64,000 nucleotides of DNA from positions 1-64,000 of the forward strand of contig WSXX01000024.1 in assembly GCA_009773515.1 (NCBI GenBank), given 5' to 3'. This document shows, one piece after another, positions 33,995 to 43,562 of this stretch. Source of the stretch: Bacteroidota bacterium. GTDB lineage: Bacteria; Bacteroidota; Bacteroidia; Bacteroidales; Lentimicrobiaceae. The notes beneath the pieces are model-generated. The model was given only the letters and a program-made list of their open reading frames with translations, was not told the DNA's origin and did not search any database. The position numbers and the translations under genes were made by a program. Every line of letters starts with the position of its first letter. Positions within the stretch are counted from its first letter, which is position 1.

Positions 33995-34936
33995 CTACTC
34001 ATTGATTTTGCCCAATGCAGCCAAAACTGAGGGCAATTGCTTAAGCGCAGCAAATTCACGCATTTTCTTGCGAGCTTCTTCTGCGGGTATACCAAAGTAG
34101 GTTTTTCCGCCTTCAAGGTTTTTGTTAACAGCCGAAGTAGCGAGCAAGACCGCACCTTTTCCAATTACAATGTCTTTATTTATTGCAACTTTTCCCCATA
34201 AAATTACATCGTCCTCAATTCTTGTAACTCCCGCAATTGCACACTGAGAGCCTATCAGGCAGTTGCTGCCAATGTAAGTGTCATGACCTACCTGAACTTG
34301 ATTGTCGAATTTGGTTCCTTTGCCGATAAAGGTATCTCCTGATACTCCTTTGTCGATTGCACACAATGCACCTATCTCTACATTGTCGCTGATGACCACT
34401 TTTCCGCATGATTCAAACTTCCGGTATCCATCGGGCTTGCGTTGAAAATAATATGCATCGGCGCCTATAACGCTGCCTGAGTGGATAATTACATTATTGC
34501 CTATCTCGGTATGATCGTAAATGGTGACATTCGCATGAATAATGCAGTTCTTTCCAATTTTTACGTGGTTGCCAACAAAAGCATGTGGCTGAATAATGGT
34601 TCCTTCGCCGATTTCAGCACTTGCACTTATGGCAGCAGTTGCCGGCTCAAAAGGCCTGAATCTTTTTACCAGCGATACATAAGCTGCAAAAGGATCTTCA
34701 TGAAAAATCAAGGCTTTGCCTTCGGGGCACTCAACCTCTTTGTTTATAATAATTGTGGTTGCCTTTGATCCCAGTGCTTTGCTGTAATATTTCGGATGAT
34801 CAACAAATGTGAGATCGCCGGCCTGTACCATATGTATCTCGTTAAGCCCAGAAATGATAAATTCAGGATGTCCGGAAAATTTAGCCTCCAGGAGGTCAGC
34901 TATGCTTGCAAGTGTAAATGATGGGTTGAGTTGCAT
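33995..34936 (-). CDS. LpxD-like acyltransferase, second copy
   Basis: A 313-residue left-handed beta-helix protein of the LpxD family. The N-terminal uridine-binding-like domain (FTLASIADLLEAKF, LTFVDHPKYYSKAL) is followed by hexapeptide repeats and a C-terminal helix. The catalytic His is kept in the context VQVGHDTYIGSN. It differs from the lpxD at 38934-39965 in the loop AYYFQRKPDGYRKFESCGKV and in VILWGKVAI, so it may have another acyl or sugar substrate. I chose ATG 34936 because the longer frame starts at TTG 34957. It is the last gene of the lipid A block, downstream of efp. Confidence 0.85.
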   Translation of the reverse strand: MQLNPSFTLASIADLLEAKFSGHPEFIISGLNEIHMVQAGDLTFVDHPKYYSKALGSKATTIIINKEVECPEGKALIFHEDPFAAYVSLVKRFRPFEPATAAISASAEIGEGTIIQPHAFVGNHVKIGKNCIIHANVTIYDHTEIGNNVIIHSGSVIGADAYYFQRKPDGYRKFESCGKVVISDNVEIGALCAIDKGVSGDTFIGKGTKFDNQVQVGHDTYIGSNCLIGSQCAIAGVTRIEDDVILWGKVAINKDIVIGKGAVLLATSAVNKNLEGGKTYFGIPAEEARKKMREFAALKQLPSVLAALGKINE

Positions 34937-35171
34937 GGTTGGTTGATTTTTTGGCAAAGAAAAACCGGACTATTATTCATCGGCCCGGTAATTATTAATT
35001 TTTGGAAATGATTTGAAATATAAGCCAGCTAAGCTTTTGAATGTGTCTGAATTTATCAAATTAAACTTCCGGTTATTTCTTTCGCAGTAAGCACTGCCTG
35101 AGAAATTGCATTTGATTATTCTGCTTGTCACAATAGCTTGTTTGCAGGATTTATATCACGTCAATTTATAA

Positions 35172-35212
35172 CAAAACGGGCAGGCAATATTGCTTTTGCC
35201 GGCCCGGTTTTA
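35172..35212 (-). terminator. Intrinsic terminator of efp
   Basis: On the minus strand AAAAC-GGGC-GGCAA pairs with TTGCC-GCCC-GTTTT with two small bulges, ending in a short T run. It starts directly at the efp stop codon. Readthrough to the lpxD-like gene would have to pass it. Confidence 0.7.
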
Positions 35213-35779
35213 TCAGGATTTAACTCTTTCTGCGTAGTCTCCGGTACGGGTGTCAACTTTAATCCGTTCGCCTTCGCCTATAAACAATGGAACATGAACG
35301 ATGGCTCCGGTGTCAACTGTTGCTGGTTTAAGCGTGTTGGTAGCGGTGTCACCGCGAAGTCCGGGTTCAGTATAAGTTACTATCAGCTCAACAAATGGAG
35401 GCAATTCGCAACTAAGCGGAGTTTCAGTTTCGGCATGAAACATAATTTCAACAGACTGACTTTCCTTGAGAAACTGTGGTGCGTTGATAATGGCTTCCTG
35501 AATCAATACCTGTTCGAAGGTTTCGATATGCATAAAGTTGTAGCCATCTTCTTCTTTGTAAAGAAACTGATAGGGACGGCGTTCAACCCTGGCAATGTCA
35601 ATTTTTACACCTGCACTGAAAGTATTGGGTATAACTTTTCCGGTTTTGAGGTTCCTGAGTTTTGTTCTTACAAAAGCAGCGCCTTTTCCGGGTTTTACAT
35701 GTTGAAACTCGACAAGAGTATATAAATCTCCGTTAAAATCAATGCAGATTCCGTTCTTAAAATCAGCGGTAGTTGCCAT
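35213..35779 (-). CDS. efp: Elongation factor P
   Basis: EF-P enters stalled ribosomes and helps peptide-bond formation at polyproline stretches. The 188 residues cover the KOW-like N-domain with the loop [10 protein letters not shown]. The Lys of PGKG is the site that is modified in other bacteria. Two OB domains follow, ending in the family signature [20 protein letters not shown]. An exact -7 box (TACCTTTG, minus strand 35814-35821) lies 35 bp upstream, and a terminator immediately follows. It is placed between the lipid A genes, a common arrangement in this phylum. Confidence 0.96.
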   Translation of the reverse strand: MATTADFKNGICIDFNGDLYTLVEFQHVKPGKGAAFVRTKLRNLKTGKVIPNTFSAGVKIDIARVERRPYQFLYKEEDGYNFMHIETFEQVLIQEAIINAPQFLKESQSVEIMFHAETETPLSCELPPFVELIVTYTEPGLRGDTATNTLKPATVDTGAIVHVPLFIGEGERIKVDTRTGDYAERVKS

Positions 35780-35813
35780 AAAATGTGTTGATTGTTAATA
35801 TTTTTTGAGTTGG

Positions 35814-35821
35814 CAAAGGTA
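35814..35821 (-). promoter_or_regulatory. efp -7 promoter box
   Basis: Minus strand TACCTTTG followed by C, an exact TAnnTTTG match, 34 bp upstream of the efp ATG. Confidence 0.6.
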
Positions 35822-35926
35822 ATAATTTTGCCATTAGTTGTTGTATTATTTTGCTCGTTGCAGAGCCAATATGTTGCTGGCGATACTTTTATCCCGCACA
35901 ATATTGTATGAGTAAGCTCAAACTGT

Positions 35927-36586
35927 TTAAATATAGACAGGAATCTGTTCTATTCCGGAAATGGCTTTGTAATCCTCCATTTTAATTTGCTGTTTGCAGA
36001 AGTCAAATTCATCGGTAATTGAATTTGAGCTGATTACAATAAGCCGGTTTGCCGAATTTTTGTCAACAAGTTCGCGAAACCAGGCAATACCTGCTCTGTC
36101 AAGGTTTGTAACCGGTTCGTCGAGAAGCAGGGCAGGAGTGTCGCTCAAAATGGCGAGTGCCAGCCTTACCCGTTGTTTCATTCCTGATGAGAAATGCTTT
36201 ATGGCTTTATCCGAATTATCGGTAAGCTGACAAATACGGATAAACTCAGGAGTAGCCATGTTTCTGACCAGAGGTTTAAGCCTTCGGTGAAAACAAACCA
36301 TTTCGGTAAGGGTAAAATCTTCAATCAGCTCAATGTATGGTGCCGCAATTGACATCAGCCTGAATGCATGCTCAGGCCGAACGTCGGAGCCATTCAGATT
36401 GTAATTTAAGCTGCCCCGGGTAGGCATTATTGCAGATGAAATCACCTGCAGCAAGGTGGATTTCCCTGAACCATTGGAACCAAGTATTGCAGTAGCTGTG
36501 CCTGATTGCAATGCTGCGCTCAGGTCGGAAAATATCCAGGCATGGTTATACTGCTTGCCGGCTTTTTCAAGGGTTATAGAAAGCAT
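35927..36586 (-). CDS. ABC transporter ATP-binding protein without a membrane partner
   Basis: A 219-residue ABC ATPase: Walker A (GSNGSGKST), Q-loop region near SIAAPYIELIEDFTLTE, signature FSSGMKQRVRLALAI, Walker B (ALLLDEPVTNLD) and an unusual switch region (VISSNSITDEFDFC), where the expected His is replaced by Asn or Ser. It resembles CcmA/YadG-type export ATPases. No permease gene is adjacent. It follows lpxA by 76 bp on the same strand, which suggests but does not prove an envelope role. Its position between lpxA and efp is shared with related genomes as far as I recall. Confidence 0.82.
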   Translation of the reverse strand: MLSITLEKAGKQYNHAWIFSDLSAALQSGTATAILGSNGSGKSTLLQVISSAIMPTRGSLNYNLNGSDVRPEHAFRLMSIAAPYIELIEDFTLTEMVCFHRRLKPLVRNMATPEFIRICQLTDNSDKAIKHFSSGMKQRVRLALAILSDTPALLLDEPVTNLDRAGIAWFRELVDKNSANRLIVISSNSITDEFDFCKQQIKMEDYKAISGIEQIPVYI

Positions 36587-36662
36587 TGTCTTTTTAAATC
36601 TTGTAGTTGTGTAGCAATGGGTAGTTGCGGAAAATACCGCCGGTGAAAGTGAAGCGCTGCGG

Positions 36663-37448
36663 TTATACCTGTTTAGAATAACCTTTCATAATACCTCTGG
36701 TTGACCGTGAAATGAATGAAATAATTTCATCACGTTCAGACGTTGCAGGTAAATTGGCTTCAATAAACTCAAGAGCCTGGGTTACATTGTTTCCTTTCAG
36801 GTAAATTAACCTGTAAATATCCTGAATTTCACTGATTTTTTCAGGTGTAAATCCACGTCTTCTAAGTCCGATTGAGTTGATGCCAACATATGAAAGAGGC
36901 TCTCTGGCTGCTTTTGTAAAAGGAGGTACATCTTTTCGCACCAGCGAACCGCCGGAGATCATTACATGCGCTCCGATGTTGACAAACTGATGTATGGCAG
37001 AAAGTCCGCCGATAATGGCGTAATCATCAATGGTAATATGTCCGGCAAGCGTAGCAGCATTGGCAAGAATTACGTTGTTGCCTACAATGCAGTCGTGAGC
37101 AACGTGAACATAAGCCATCAGCAGGCAATTATTTCCGACAACTGTCTCATTGTTGGCTTTGGTGCCGCGGTTAATGGTTACAAACTCTCTGATAACGGTG
37201 TTATCTCCGATTCTGACAAGGGTTTCCTCTCCGTCGAACTTTAAATCCTGGGGAACAGCAGAAATTACCGCTCCGGGGAATATTTTGCAGTTTTTACCGA
37301 TGCGCGCACCTTCCATGATGGTAACATTGGAGCCTATCCAGGTGCCTTCGCCGATTTCAACATTTTTCTCGATATTGACAAAAGGTTCAATAACAGTATT
37401 CTTCGCCACTTTTGCTTGTGGATGGACGTAAGCCAGGGGTTGATTCAT
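36663..37448 (-). CDS. lpxA: Acyl-ACP--UDP-N-acetylglucosamine O-acyltransferase
   Basis: LpxA starts lipid A synthesis by moving a 3-hydroxyacyl chain from ACP to the 3-OH of UDP-GlcNAc. The 261 residues consist of left-handed beta-helix hexapeptide repeats, with the catalytic His in AYVHVAHDCIVGNN. The helical C-terminal domain opens with GINSIGLRRRGFTPEKISEI, the usual LpxA motif. Its ATG directly abuts the stop of lpxC-fabZ (TAAATG), so the two are translationally coupled. Confidence 0.96.
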   Translation of the reverse strand: MNQPLAYVHPQAKVAKNTVIEPFVNIEKNVEIGEGTWIGSNVTIMEGARIGKNCKIFPGAVISAVPQDLKFDGEETLVRIGDNTVIREFVTINRGTKANNETVVGNNCLLMAYVHVAHDCIVGNNVILANAATLAGHITIDDYAIIGGLSAIHQFVNIGAHVMISGGSLVRKDVPPFTKAAREPLSYVGINSIGLRRRGFTPEKISEIQDIYRLIYLKGNNVTQALEFIEANLPATSERDEIISFISRSTRGIMKGYSKQV

Positions 37449-38849
37449 TTAGGATATTGTTTTTTTTGAGATTTGAGCCATCAGTTCAGCTTCGGCTACT
37501 ATTTTTGATCCTACATAAGCAATGCCACGCATATGACTTATTCCTCTGCGGAAAGGTGATATGAGGTCGAGGTGGAAAACCAGTGTATCTCCCGGAACTA
37601 CCTTTTGCCTGAACCTTACATTGTCAATCTTCATGAAGTAGGTGATGTAATTCTCAGGGTCAGGAACAGAGCTGAGTACAAATATTCCTCCGGCTTGTGC
37701 CATAGCTTCAATGATCAGTACACCTGGCATAACGGGTTCGTCAGGAAAATGTCCCACAAAAAAGCCTTCATTCATGGTAACATTTTTGAGCCCCATTACA
37801 TCATGATCGCTCATGCTGAGTATTTTATCAACCAGCAAAAACGGAGGCCGGTGCGGCAACAGGCGTTTAATGTCGTTGATGTCGTATAGCGGAGGTTTGT
37901 TCAGGTCATATTTTGGAACCTGAGGCTGTGAGGTTTCGTGTTTAATGTGCTGCTTGATGATTCTTGCAAATTGTGTATTGGCCAGATGTCCTGGGCGGCT
38001 GGCAATTACATGCCCTTTTATTCTTGTGCCTACCAGCGTTAGATCTCCAACCACATCAAGCAGTTTATGCCGGGCCGGTTCATTGCTGAACGAAAGCTCA
38101 AGGTTATTGAGAATCCCTTCTTTAAGAACTTCTACTTTTGGTTTGTTGAAAAACTTCGCCAGCCTGTCAAGTTCACTCTGGTCGATAAGTCGGTTTACAA
38201 ATACAATGGCATTGCTCAGGTCACCGCCTTTAATAAGATTGTTCTGGATCAGGAACTCAAGTTCATGAAGAAAAACAAAGGTGCGGCAGGGTCCTATTTC
38301 ATCAGCAAACTCATTCAAATGACTGAGATGGGCATTTTGTGTCCCTAAAACTTTTGTGTCGTAATCAATCATTACCGACACTTTAAAAGTATCATCGGGA
38401 AGGATTAATAATTCAGTTTTCTTTTCAGGATCAGAATATCTGAGGACCTCAGTAATTTTGAAATAATTTCTTTCAGCTTCCTGCTCAACAACACCAACAT
38501 TTTTTATGGCTTCAACATAATATTTTGAACTACCATCAAGTATCGGAGTTTCCTGACAATCGAGATCAATCAGGGCATTGTCGATATCCATTCCGGTAAG
38601 TGCTGCAAGCGCATGCTCAATTGTGCTTACTCTTACGCCTTTATACTCCAGGGTTGTTCCCCGGGATGTATCAACAACCAGATCAGCATCAGCATCTACA
38701 ATAGGTGCATCAGGCAAATCAATTCTTCTGAATTTAAACCCGTGGTTTACTGGTGCCGGTCTGAAAGTAATGTTTACTTCTTGGCCGGTATGAAGTCCGG
38801 CACCTGAAATGGTAACGGATTCTTTTAATGTTTTCTGTTTTTCTGACAT
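37449..38849 (-). CDS. lpxC/fabZ: Bifunctional LpxC deacetylase / FabZ 3-hydroxyacyl-ACP dehydratase
   Basis: A 466-residue natural fusion. Residues 1-310 or so are LpxC, the Zn-dependent deacetylase that commits UDP-acyl-GlcNAc to lipid A: GAGLHTGQEVNITFRPA, the metal His in STIEHALAAL, LDGSS, and ARHKLLDVVGDL with the second metal site. Residues 320-466 are FabZ, a fatty-acid dehydratase: IKRLLPHRPPFLLVDKIL, then HFPDEPVMPGVLIIEAMAQA with catalytic His and Glu. One gene thus controls the branch where 3-hydroxyacyl-ACP goes to lipid A or to phospholipid. This fusion is characteristic of Bacteroidota. An exact -7 box is at 38858-38865, nearly touching the ATG. Confidence 0.97.
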   Translation of the reverse strand: MSEKQKTLKESVTISGAGLHTGQEVNITFRPAPVNHGFKFRRIDLPDAPIVDADADLVVDTSRGTTLEYKGVRVSTIEHALAALTGMDIDNALIDLDCQETPILDGSSKYYVEAIKNVGVVEQEAERNYFKITEVLRYSDPEKKTELLILPDDTFKVSVMIDYDTKVLGTQNAHLSHLNEFADEIGPCRTFVFLHELEFLIQNNLIKGGDLSNAIVFVNRLIDQSELDRLAKFFNKPKVEVLKEGILNNLELSFSNEPARHKLLDVVGDLTLVGTRIKGHVIASRPGHLANTQFARIIKQHIKHETSQPQVPKYDLNKPPLYDINDIKRLLPHRPPFLLVDKILSMSDHDVMGLKNVTMNEGFFVGHFPDEPVMPGVLIIEAMAQAGGIFVLSSVPDPENYITYFMKIDNVRFRQKVVPGDTLVFHLDLISPFRRGISHMRGIAYVGSKIVAEAELMAQISKKTIS

Positions 38850-38857
38850 AAGGTTTG

Positions 38858-38865
38858 CAAAGTTA
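38858..38865 (-). promoter_or_regulatory. lpxC/fabZ -7 promoter box
   Basis: Minus strand TAACTTTG followed by C, exact TAnnTTTG match, only 8 bp before the ATG at 38849. It predicts a very short leader and an internal promoter within the lpx block. Confidence 0.55.
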
Positions 38866-38933
38866 AGAATTATAATGTTTCCTTTGTCTGTGCGTAAGTG
38901 TCAATAAATCAGTGATATAAAATTATTCGAAGG

Positions 38934-39965
38934 TTATTCCTTTGCTTTTTTTGCTTGTTTTTCAAGTTCACTGATGCGATCAGCAAGCTTGGGCAGGCTG
39001 CGGAAATATACATATGACTTCCGGTAGTTTGAAATATCAAAAGCAGGACTTCCCATAATTATCAGCCCGTCGGCAACATTTGTTGAAATTCCCGATTGAG
39101 CTGCAATTTTTACATCATTGCCTATGTCGAGGTGACCGGTTATTCCAACCTGCCCGCCAATCATGCAGTTTGCCCCTATTTTGGTTGATCCTGCCACGCC
39201 AGATTGAGCAGCAATTACTGTGTTTCTGCCAATTTCAACGTTGTGTGCGATCTGAATAAGATTATCGAGTTTTGCCCCTTTGCGGATAATGGTTGAACCT
39301 AAGGTGGCACGGTCAATGGTTGTGTTGGCGCCAATTTCAACATTATCCTCAATGATTACATTTCCTATCTGAGCAACTTTTGAATACTGATTGTCGCTTT
39401 GAGGAGCAAAGCCAAATCCATCGGCACCGATAACCACTCCGGCGTGCAGGTTACAGGCATTGCCAATCTGGCAATCATTATAGATTTTTACGCCTGCATA
39501 TATTGTACATCTATCTCCGATTGAAGCATTATCTCCAACAGATGTGTTTGGGTAAATTTTGGTGTCCTTGCCAATTTTTACATTTTCACCTATGCTTACA
39601 AAATCGCCGATGTAGCAATTTTCGCCAATAACGGCTGATTCAGCAATGGCAGCATGTTTTGAGATTCCCGGCTTTTTTGAAGTAAGCTGATTGTAAGCAT
39701 CAAGCATTTTTGCAAATGCAGTATTTGCATTCTCAACCCTTATCAAAGTGCAGGAAATATTTTGCTCAGGCTGAAAATCACGGTTGACGATTACCGCTGA
39801 CGCTTTGGTTTCGTAAATGTAATGGGTGTATTTTGGGTTGCCCAAAAATGAGATTGACCCTGGTTCTCCCTGCTCTATCTTTGAAAGTTTATATATTTCT
39901 GCGTTGGCGTTTCCTTCTATCGTTCCTTCAATAAGGTCTGCAATTTGTTGTGCGGTAAATTTCAT
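38934..39965 (-). CDS. lpxD: UDP-3-O-(3-hydroxyacyl)glucosamine N-acyltransferase
   Basis: Third enzyme of lipid A synthesis; adds the amide-linked 3-hydroxyacyl chain. The 343 residues show the N-terminal domain ([40 protein letters not shown]), the beta-helix, the conserved GADGFGFAP loop, the catalytic His in [20 protein letters not shown], and a C-terminal helix rich in Lys. It is the better LpxD of the two in the window. It lies 84 bp upstream of lpxC/fabZ on the same strand. A possible -7 box (minus strand TATTTTTG, 40062-40069) is about 100 bp upstream. Confidence 0.95.
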   Translation of the reverse strand: MKFTAQQIADLIEGTIEGNANAEIYKLSKIEQGEPGSISFLGNPKYTHYIYETKASAVIVNRDFQPEQNISCTLIRVENANTAFAKMLDAYNQLTSKKPGISKHAAIAESAVIGENCYIGDFVSIGENVKIGKDTKIYPNTSVGDNASIGDRCTIYAGVKIYNDCQIGNACNLHAGVVIGADGFGFAPQSDNQYSKVAQIGNVIIEDNVEIGANTTIDRATLGSTIIRKGAKLDNLIQIAHNVEIGRNTVIAAQSGVAGSTKIGANCMIGGQVGITGHLDIGNDVKIAAQSGISTNVADGLIIMGSPAFDISNYRKSYVYFRSLPKLADRISELEKQAKKAKE

Positions 39966-40096
39966 GTGGACTGGTTTACGGTTCGGCTGCGGATGTCAGC
40001 TTCAGATTGTTTCAGGGTTATTGAGGTAAATTGTTCTGCTTCAAAAAGCGGCGCAAGTTACCAAAAATATATGGTTTTATAAGTAAGCCTAAACAA

Positions 40097-41428
40097 TCAG
40101 AATGCCTGAATGGTTTTTGGGAAAATAAGGAAATGTCTGCTGATGGAGACAGACAATACAGAAACGTTTATCTGATCAGATGATTCAGTAATATCTGATA
40201 CATCTCCATTGCGGTAAAGCAGTTTTATCTTGTCGCTTTCAGGATTATAGGCATTGTTGGTTATTGAACCCTGCATTATGAAATATGCCAGTTCATGTGC
40301 ATCAAGCAAAGGCCACATTTTTTGCAGGGATTGCTCAATTGCTGAAATTTCTGAAGTAGTGAATGGCTCATTTTTGATCACAATTCTGAATAAACGCCTC
40401 GAGATCAGTGAATCGCTCAAAAAAGAAAGTACAGGATCTGAATGTTTTGACCACACTTTAATGGCCGACATAATATCGTAATCATCAAGTTGTGCGAACC
40501 AATCCGAAACTTCAGGCTTTGACTGAAAATCATTTGCATTCAGTTTGTTTCGCAGAAAAAAGTCGAGAGCTGGCGTTGCATGGAGGCTTACACCTTCCGA
40601 AATCAGCTCTTTGGCCCTTTTTAAAAGACTTATCAGCATATTTTCTGCGGCAACAACAGTTTTGTGATAATAAACCTGCCAGTACATCAGCCGCCTTGCA
40701 ACGATGAATTTCTCAATCGAATAAATTCCTTTGTCTTCAACCACAAGCTCATCGTTGTGCACCATGAGCATTTTAATTATTCGTTCGGTGTTGATCACAC
40801 CTTCCGAAACTCCTGTAAAAAAACTATCACGTTTAAGATAATCAAGCCGGTCAGTGTCAAGTTGCCCTGAAACCAGCTGATGCAGAAATTTCTTTGAATA
40901 GGTGTTTGTGAAAATACTGATGGCCATGTCGAGTTTTCCATGGTTTTCTTCATTCAACTTTTGCATGAAGAGCAGTGAAATCTCTTCATGATTTATATCT
41001 GAAACAATACTGTGCTCAAGTGCATGAGAGTATGGGCCATGCCCGATATCGTGCAGCAAAATGGCAGCCAGGGTTGATTCGGTTTCTTTGTCAGTAATTT
41101 CGATTCCTTTGAGTTTCAGTGTTTCAAGGGCATCCTGCATAAGGTGCATGGCGCCCAGCGCATGATGAAAACGGGTGTGCAATGCTCCCGGGTAAACATA
41201 TGAAGTCATTCCGAGTTGCCTTATCCTTCTAAGTCTTTGAAAAAGAGGATTTTCTACAAGGCCCAGCAATAGGTCGCCTGATACGGTTATAAACCCATGA
41301 ACAGGGTCGTTGATGATTTTTCGTTTGTTGTTGAGGCTTCGACTCACGATTTGACGTATCTTTGTTAAGCGAAAAAATGTTAAATAACCGGAGCGAATGT
41401 AATAATCTGCCTTTTCCGGCATTATCAT
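40097..41428 (-). CDS. HD-domain phosphohydrolase (dNTPase-like)
   Basis: A 443-residue protein. Conserved NDPVHGFITVSGDLL, FQRLRRIRQLGMTSYVYPGA and HTRFHHALGAMHL lead to the metal-binding HD of ILLHDIGHGPYSHALEHS. The remaining HD-domain His/Asp lie in LVSGQLDTDRLDYLKRDSFF. It is related to dGTP triphosphohydrolases and SAMHD1-type proteins; the substrate is not proven. It precedes lpxD in the standard Bacteroidota lipid A block. An exact -7 box (41448-41455) is just upstream of ATG 41428. A GTG at 41347 would give a length closer to most homologues, so the first 27 residues are doubtful. Confidence 0.88.
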   Translation of the reverse strand: MIMPEKADYYIRSGYLTFFRLTKIRQIVSRSLNNKRKIINDPVHGFITVSGDLLLGLVENPLFQRLRRIRQLGMTSYVYPGALHTRFHHALGAMHLMQDALETLKLKGIEITDKETESTLAAILLHDIGHGPYSHALEHSIVSDINHEEISLLFMQKLNEENHGKLDMAISIFTNTYSKKFLHQLVSGQLDTDRLDYLKRDSFFTGVSEGVINTERIIKMLMVHNDELVVEDKGIYSIEKFIVARRLMYWQVYYHKTVVAAENMLISLLKRAKELISEGVSLHATPALDFFLRNKLNANDFQSKPEVSDWFAQLDDYDIMSAIKVWSKHSDPVLSFLSDSLISRRLFRIVIKNEPFTTSEISAIEQSLQKMWPLLDAHELAYFIMQGSITNNAYNPESDKIKLLYRNGDVSDITESSDQINVSVLSVSISRHFLIFPKTIQAF

Positions 41429-41447
41429 TGGGGTGGCAAACTGTATG

Positions 41448-41455
41448 CAAAGGTA
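41448..41455 (-). promoter_or_regulatory. -7 box for the HD hydrolase / lipid A block
   Basis: Minus strand TACCTTTG followed by C, exact TAnnTTTG match, 19 bp upstream of ATG 41428. Confidence 0.55.
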
Positions 41456-41502
41456 TGGCTTTTAGCCCACCAAATTATCAGCATAAACTTTAAACAATCA
41501 AC

Positions 41503-43056
41503 ATGGATAAGATAGCAATACTCTGGGCCGATGATGAAATCGATCTGCTCAAACCTCATATTATGTTTCTTAAGGAAAAGGGATATGATGTATTTACCTC
41601 CAATAATGGGGTTGAAGCCATTGAAATTCTGCAATCGCGCCCTTTCAATATTGTATTTCTTGATGAACAAATGCCAGGCCTTTCAGGTGTTGAGACACTG
41701 ATGCAGATAAAAAACCTGTATCCTAATCTTCCGGTTGTGATGATCACCAAAAGTGAGGAAGAGTCGATTATGGAGGATGCCATCGGGTCGAAAATTTCTG
41801 ACTACCTTATAAAACCGGTTAATCCGAATCAGATTCTTCTGAGTCTGAAGAAAAACCTCGACAACAAAAAACTTATCAGCGAGAAAACTGCTTTTTCATA
41901 TCAGCAGCAATTCAGAAGCATTGGAATGGAAATCAGCAACCGACTGTCTTTTGAAGAATGGATGGTGGTTTATCGAAAACTTATTTTCTGGGAGCTGGAA
42001 CTTGAAAGATCACAGGATCCTGGCATTATGAGTATTTTAAAAATGCAGAAGGATGAAGCCGGACAGGTTTTCAGCCGTTTTGTGGAGCAGAATTACATGG
42101 ACTGGGTAAATGGAAAAAGTCAGAACAGGCCTGTAATGTCGCACACACTGATCAGAGATAAGGTAATTCCTTTGCTTGATGAAACGCCACAACTGTTTCT
42201 GATTGTGATTGATAACCTCAGGTACGATCAATGGAAAGTGCTGCAACCCATTATTGAGGAATTATTCAGGGTTGAACGCGATGAAATATATTTCAGCATA
42301 TTGCCTACCACAACACAATATGCACGAAATGCGCTTTTCTCAGGATTAATGCCAACTGAGATCGAAAAGAAATATCCGAAATATTGGGTGAATGAAGAAG
42401 AAGAAGGTAGCAAAAATCAGTTTGAAAGTGAATTGCTGGGCGAGCAGCTCCGCAGGTTTGGACGTGATATAAAGTACAGTTATCACAAAATACTAAACCT
42501 TACAGCAGGACGTAAATTGGTGGAAACCATGCCAAATATTGCCGGAAATCCACTTAATGTGATTGTCTATAACTTTATTGATATGCTTTCACATGCCCGG
42601 ACTGAAATGGAAGTTATCCGCGAGCTGGCCGACGATGAAGCTGCCTATCGTTCATTGACTGTTTCGTGGTTTGAACATTCACCTTTGTACGACATTATGA
42701 AGTTTCTGGCCGATAAAAAAATAAAAACAGTCATCACAACCGACCATGGCTCAGTGAAAGTTGATGGTCCGGTTAAAATTGTCGGCGACAAAGCAACAAA
42801 TACCAACCTGCGTTACAAAACCGGCCGCAGTCTGAGCTATAACCGCCGCGAAGTATTTGAAGTCAAGAATCCGGCTGATGTATTTCTGCCAAAAACCAAT
42901 GTAAGTTCAAACTACGTATTTTGCAGGGGAAGTGATTTCTTCGCGTATCCGAACAACTACAATTATTATGTGAATTACTACCGGAATACTTTCCAGCATG
43001 GAGGTATTTCAATGGAAGAAATGATGGTTCCCTTCATAACTTTAAATCCAAAGTAA
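41503..43056 (+). CDS. porX: T9SS response regulator PorX (receiver + PglZ domain)
   Basis: Two-component regulator of the type IX secretion system, partner of the kinase PorY. Residues 1-120 are a receiver with acidic pocket Asp10-Asp11, acceptor Asp54 (FLDEQMPG), and SDYLIKPVNP with the conserved Lys. Residues 200-510 are a PglZ/alkaline-phosphatase-like domain: LFLIVIDNLRYDQWKVL, LPTTTQYARNALFSGLMP and TDHGSVKV hold the likely metal ligands. The product is about 517 aa, the usual length. PorX is reported to bind or hydrolyse signalling nucleotides in the second domain and to act with the sigma factor SigP. porY is not in the window. tsaE follows 7 bp downstream. Confidence 0.95.
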   Translation: MDKIAILWADDEIDLLKPHIMFLKEKGYDVFTSNNGVEAIEILQSRPFNIVFLDEQMPGLSGVETLMQIKNLYPNLPVVMITKSEEESIMEDAIGSKISDYLIKPVNPNQILLSLKKNLDNKKLISEKTAFSYQQQFRSIGMEISNRLSFEEWMVVYRKLIFWELELERSQDPGIMSILKMQKDEAGQVFSRFVEQNYMDWVNGKSQNRPVMSHTLIRDKVIPLLDETPQLFLIVIDNLRYDQWKVLQPIIEELFRVERDEIYFSILPTTTQYARNALFSGLMPTEIEKKYPKYWVNEEEEGSKNQFESELLGEQLRRFGRDIKYSYHKILNLTAGRKLVETMPNIAGNPLNVIVYNFIDMLSHARTEMEVIRELADDEAAYRSLTVSWFEHSPLYDIMKFLADKKIKTVITTDHGSVKVDGPVKIVGDKATNTNLRYKTGRSLSYNRREVFEVKNPADVFLPKTNVSSNYVFCRGSDFFAYPNNYNYYVNYYRNTFQHGGISMEEMMVPFITLNPK

Positions 43057-43063
43057 TTGGTTT

Positions 43064-43489
43064 ATGAAACCTGAAACTTTTATTTGCGCAGGCTTGGATT
43101 CGCTTGATAATATTGCTGCACAGATACTTGCACACAATCCTGATGCCAGAGTTATGGCGATCTCAGGGCAGATGGGCGTCGGCAAAACCACTTTTATTCA
43201 GGCTCTGTGCCGGCAACTGACGGTTGAAGATACTGTAACCAGCCCAACTTTCTCAATTGTTAATGAATACAGAACCAGTACCGGAAACCCTGTTTATCAC
43301 TTCGACCTTTACCGCTTGCGCAAACCCTCGGAGCTTCTGGATATTGGTTATGAGGATTACTTTTACAGCGGAAATTATTGTTTTATTGAATGGCCCGAAG
43401 TAGCTGGGGAGTTTATACCTGAGGATTGCCTTTCCATCAATATCCGCATTGATGAGTTAAACGATTCAAGGATTTTCAGTGTTTTGTGA
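43064..43489 (+). CDS. tsaE: tRNA threonylcarbamoyladenosine biosynthesis ATPase TsaE
   Basis: A small P-loop ATPase (141 aa) needed for t6A formation with TsaB and TsaD. It has Walker A GQMGVGKTTF, the TSPTFSIVNEY switch, YHFDLYRL and FIEWPE, in the family order. It starts 7 bp after porX, so it is surely in the porX transcript. TsaD is encoded about 27 kb away at 14534-15556. Confidence 0.95.
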   Translation: MKPETFICAGLDSLDNIAAQILAHNPDARVMAISGQMGVGKTTFIQALCRQLTVEDTVTSPTFSIVNEYRTSTGNPVYHFDLYRLRKPSELLDIGYEDYFYSGNYCFIEWPEVAGEFIPEDCLSINIRIDELNDSRIFSVL

Positions 43490-43562
43490 TTTGCTTTTCA
43501 GATGGTTTTTCTATTGAATTATTGCTTAAATTAGCATGACAATTTGATAACCATCCGCGAAA

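Noticed and set aside
41503-43056. PglZ domain as a sign of a BREX phage-defence locus
   Set aside because: The PglZ-like domain is fused to a receiver, which is the normal form of PorX, and no other BREX gene is present.
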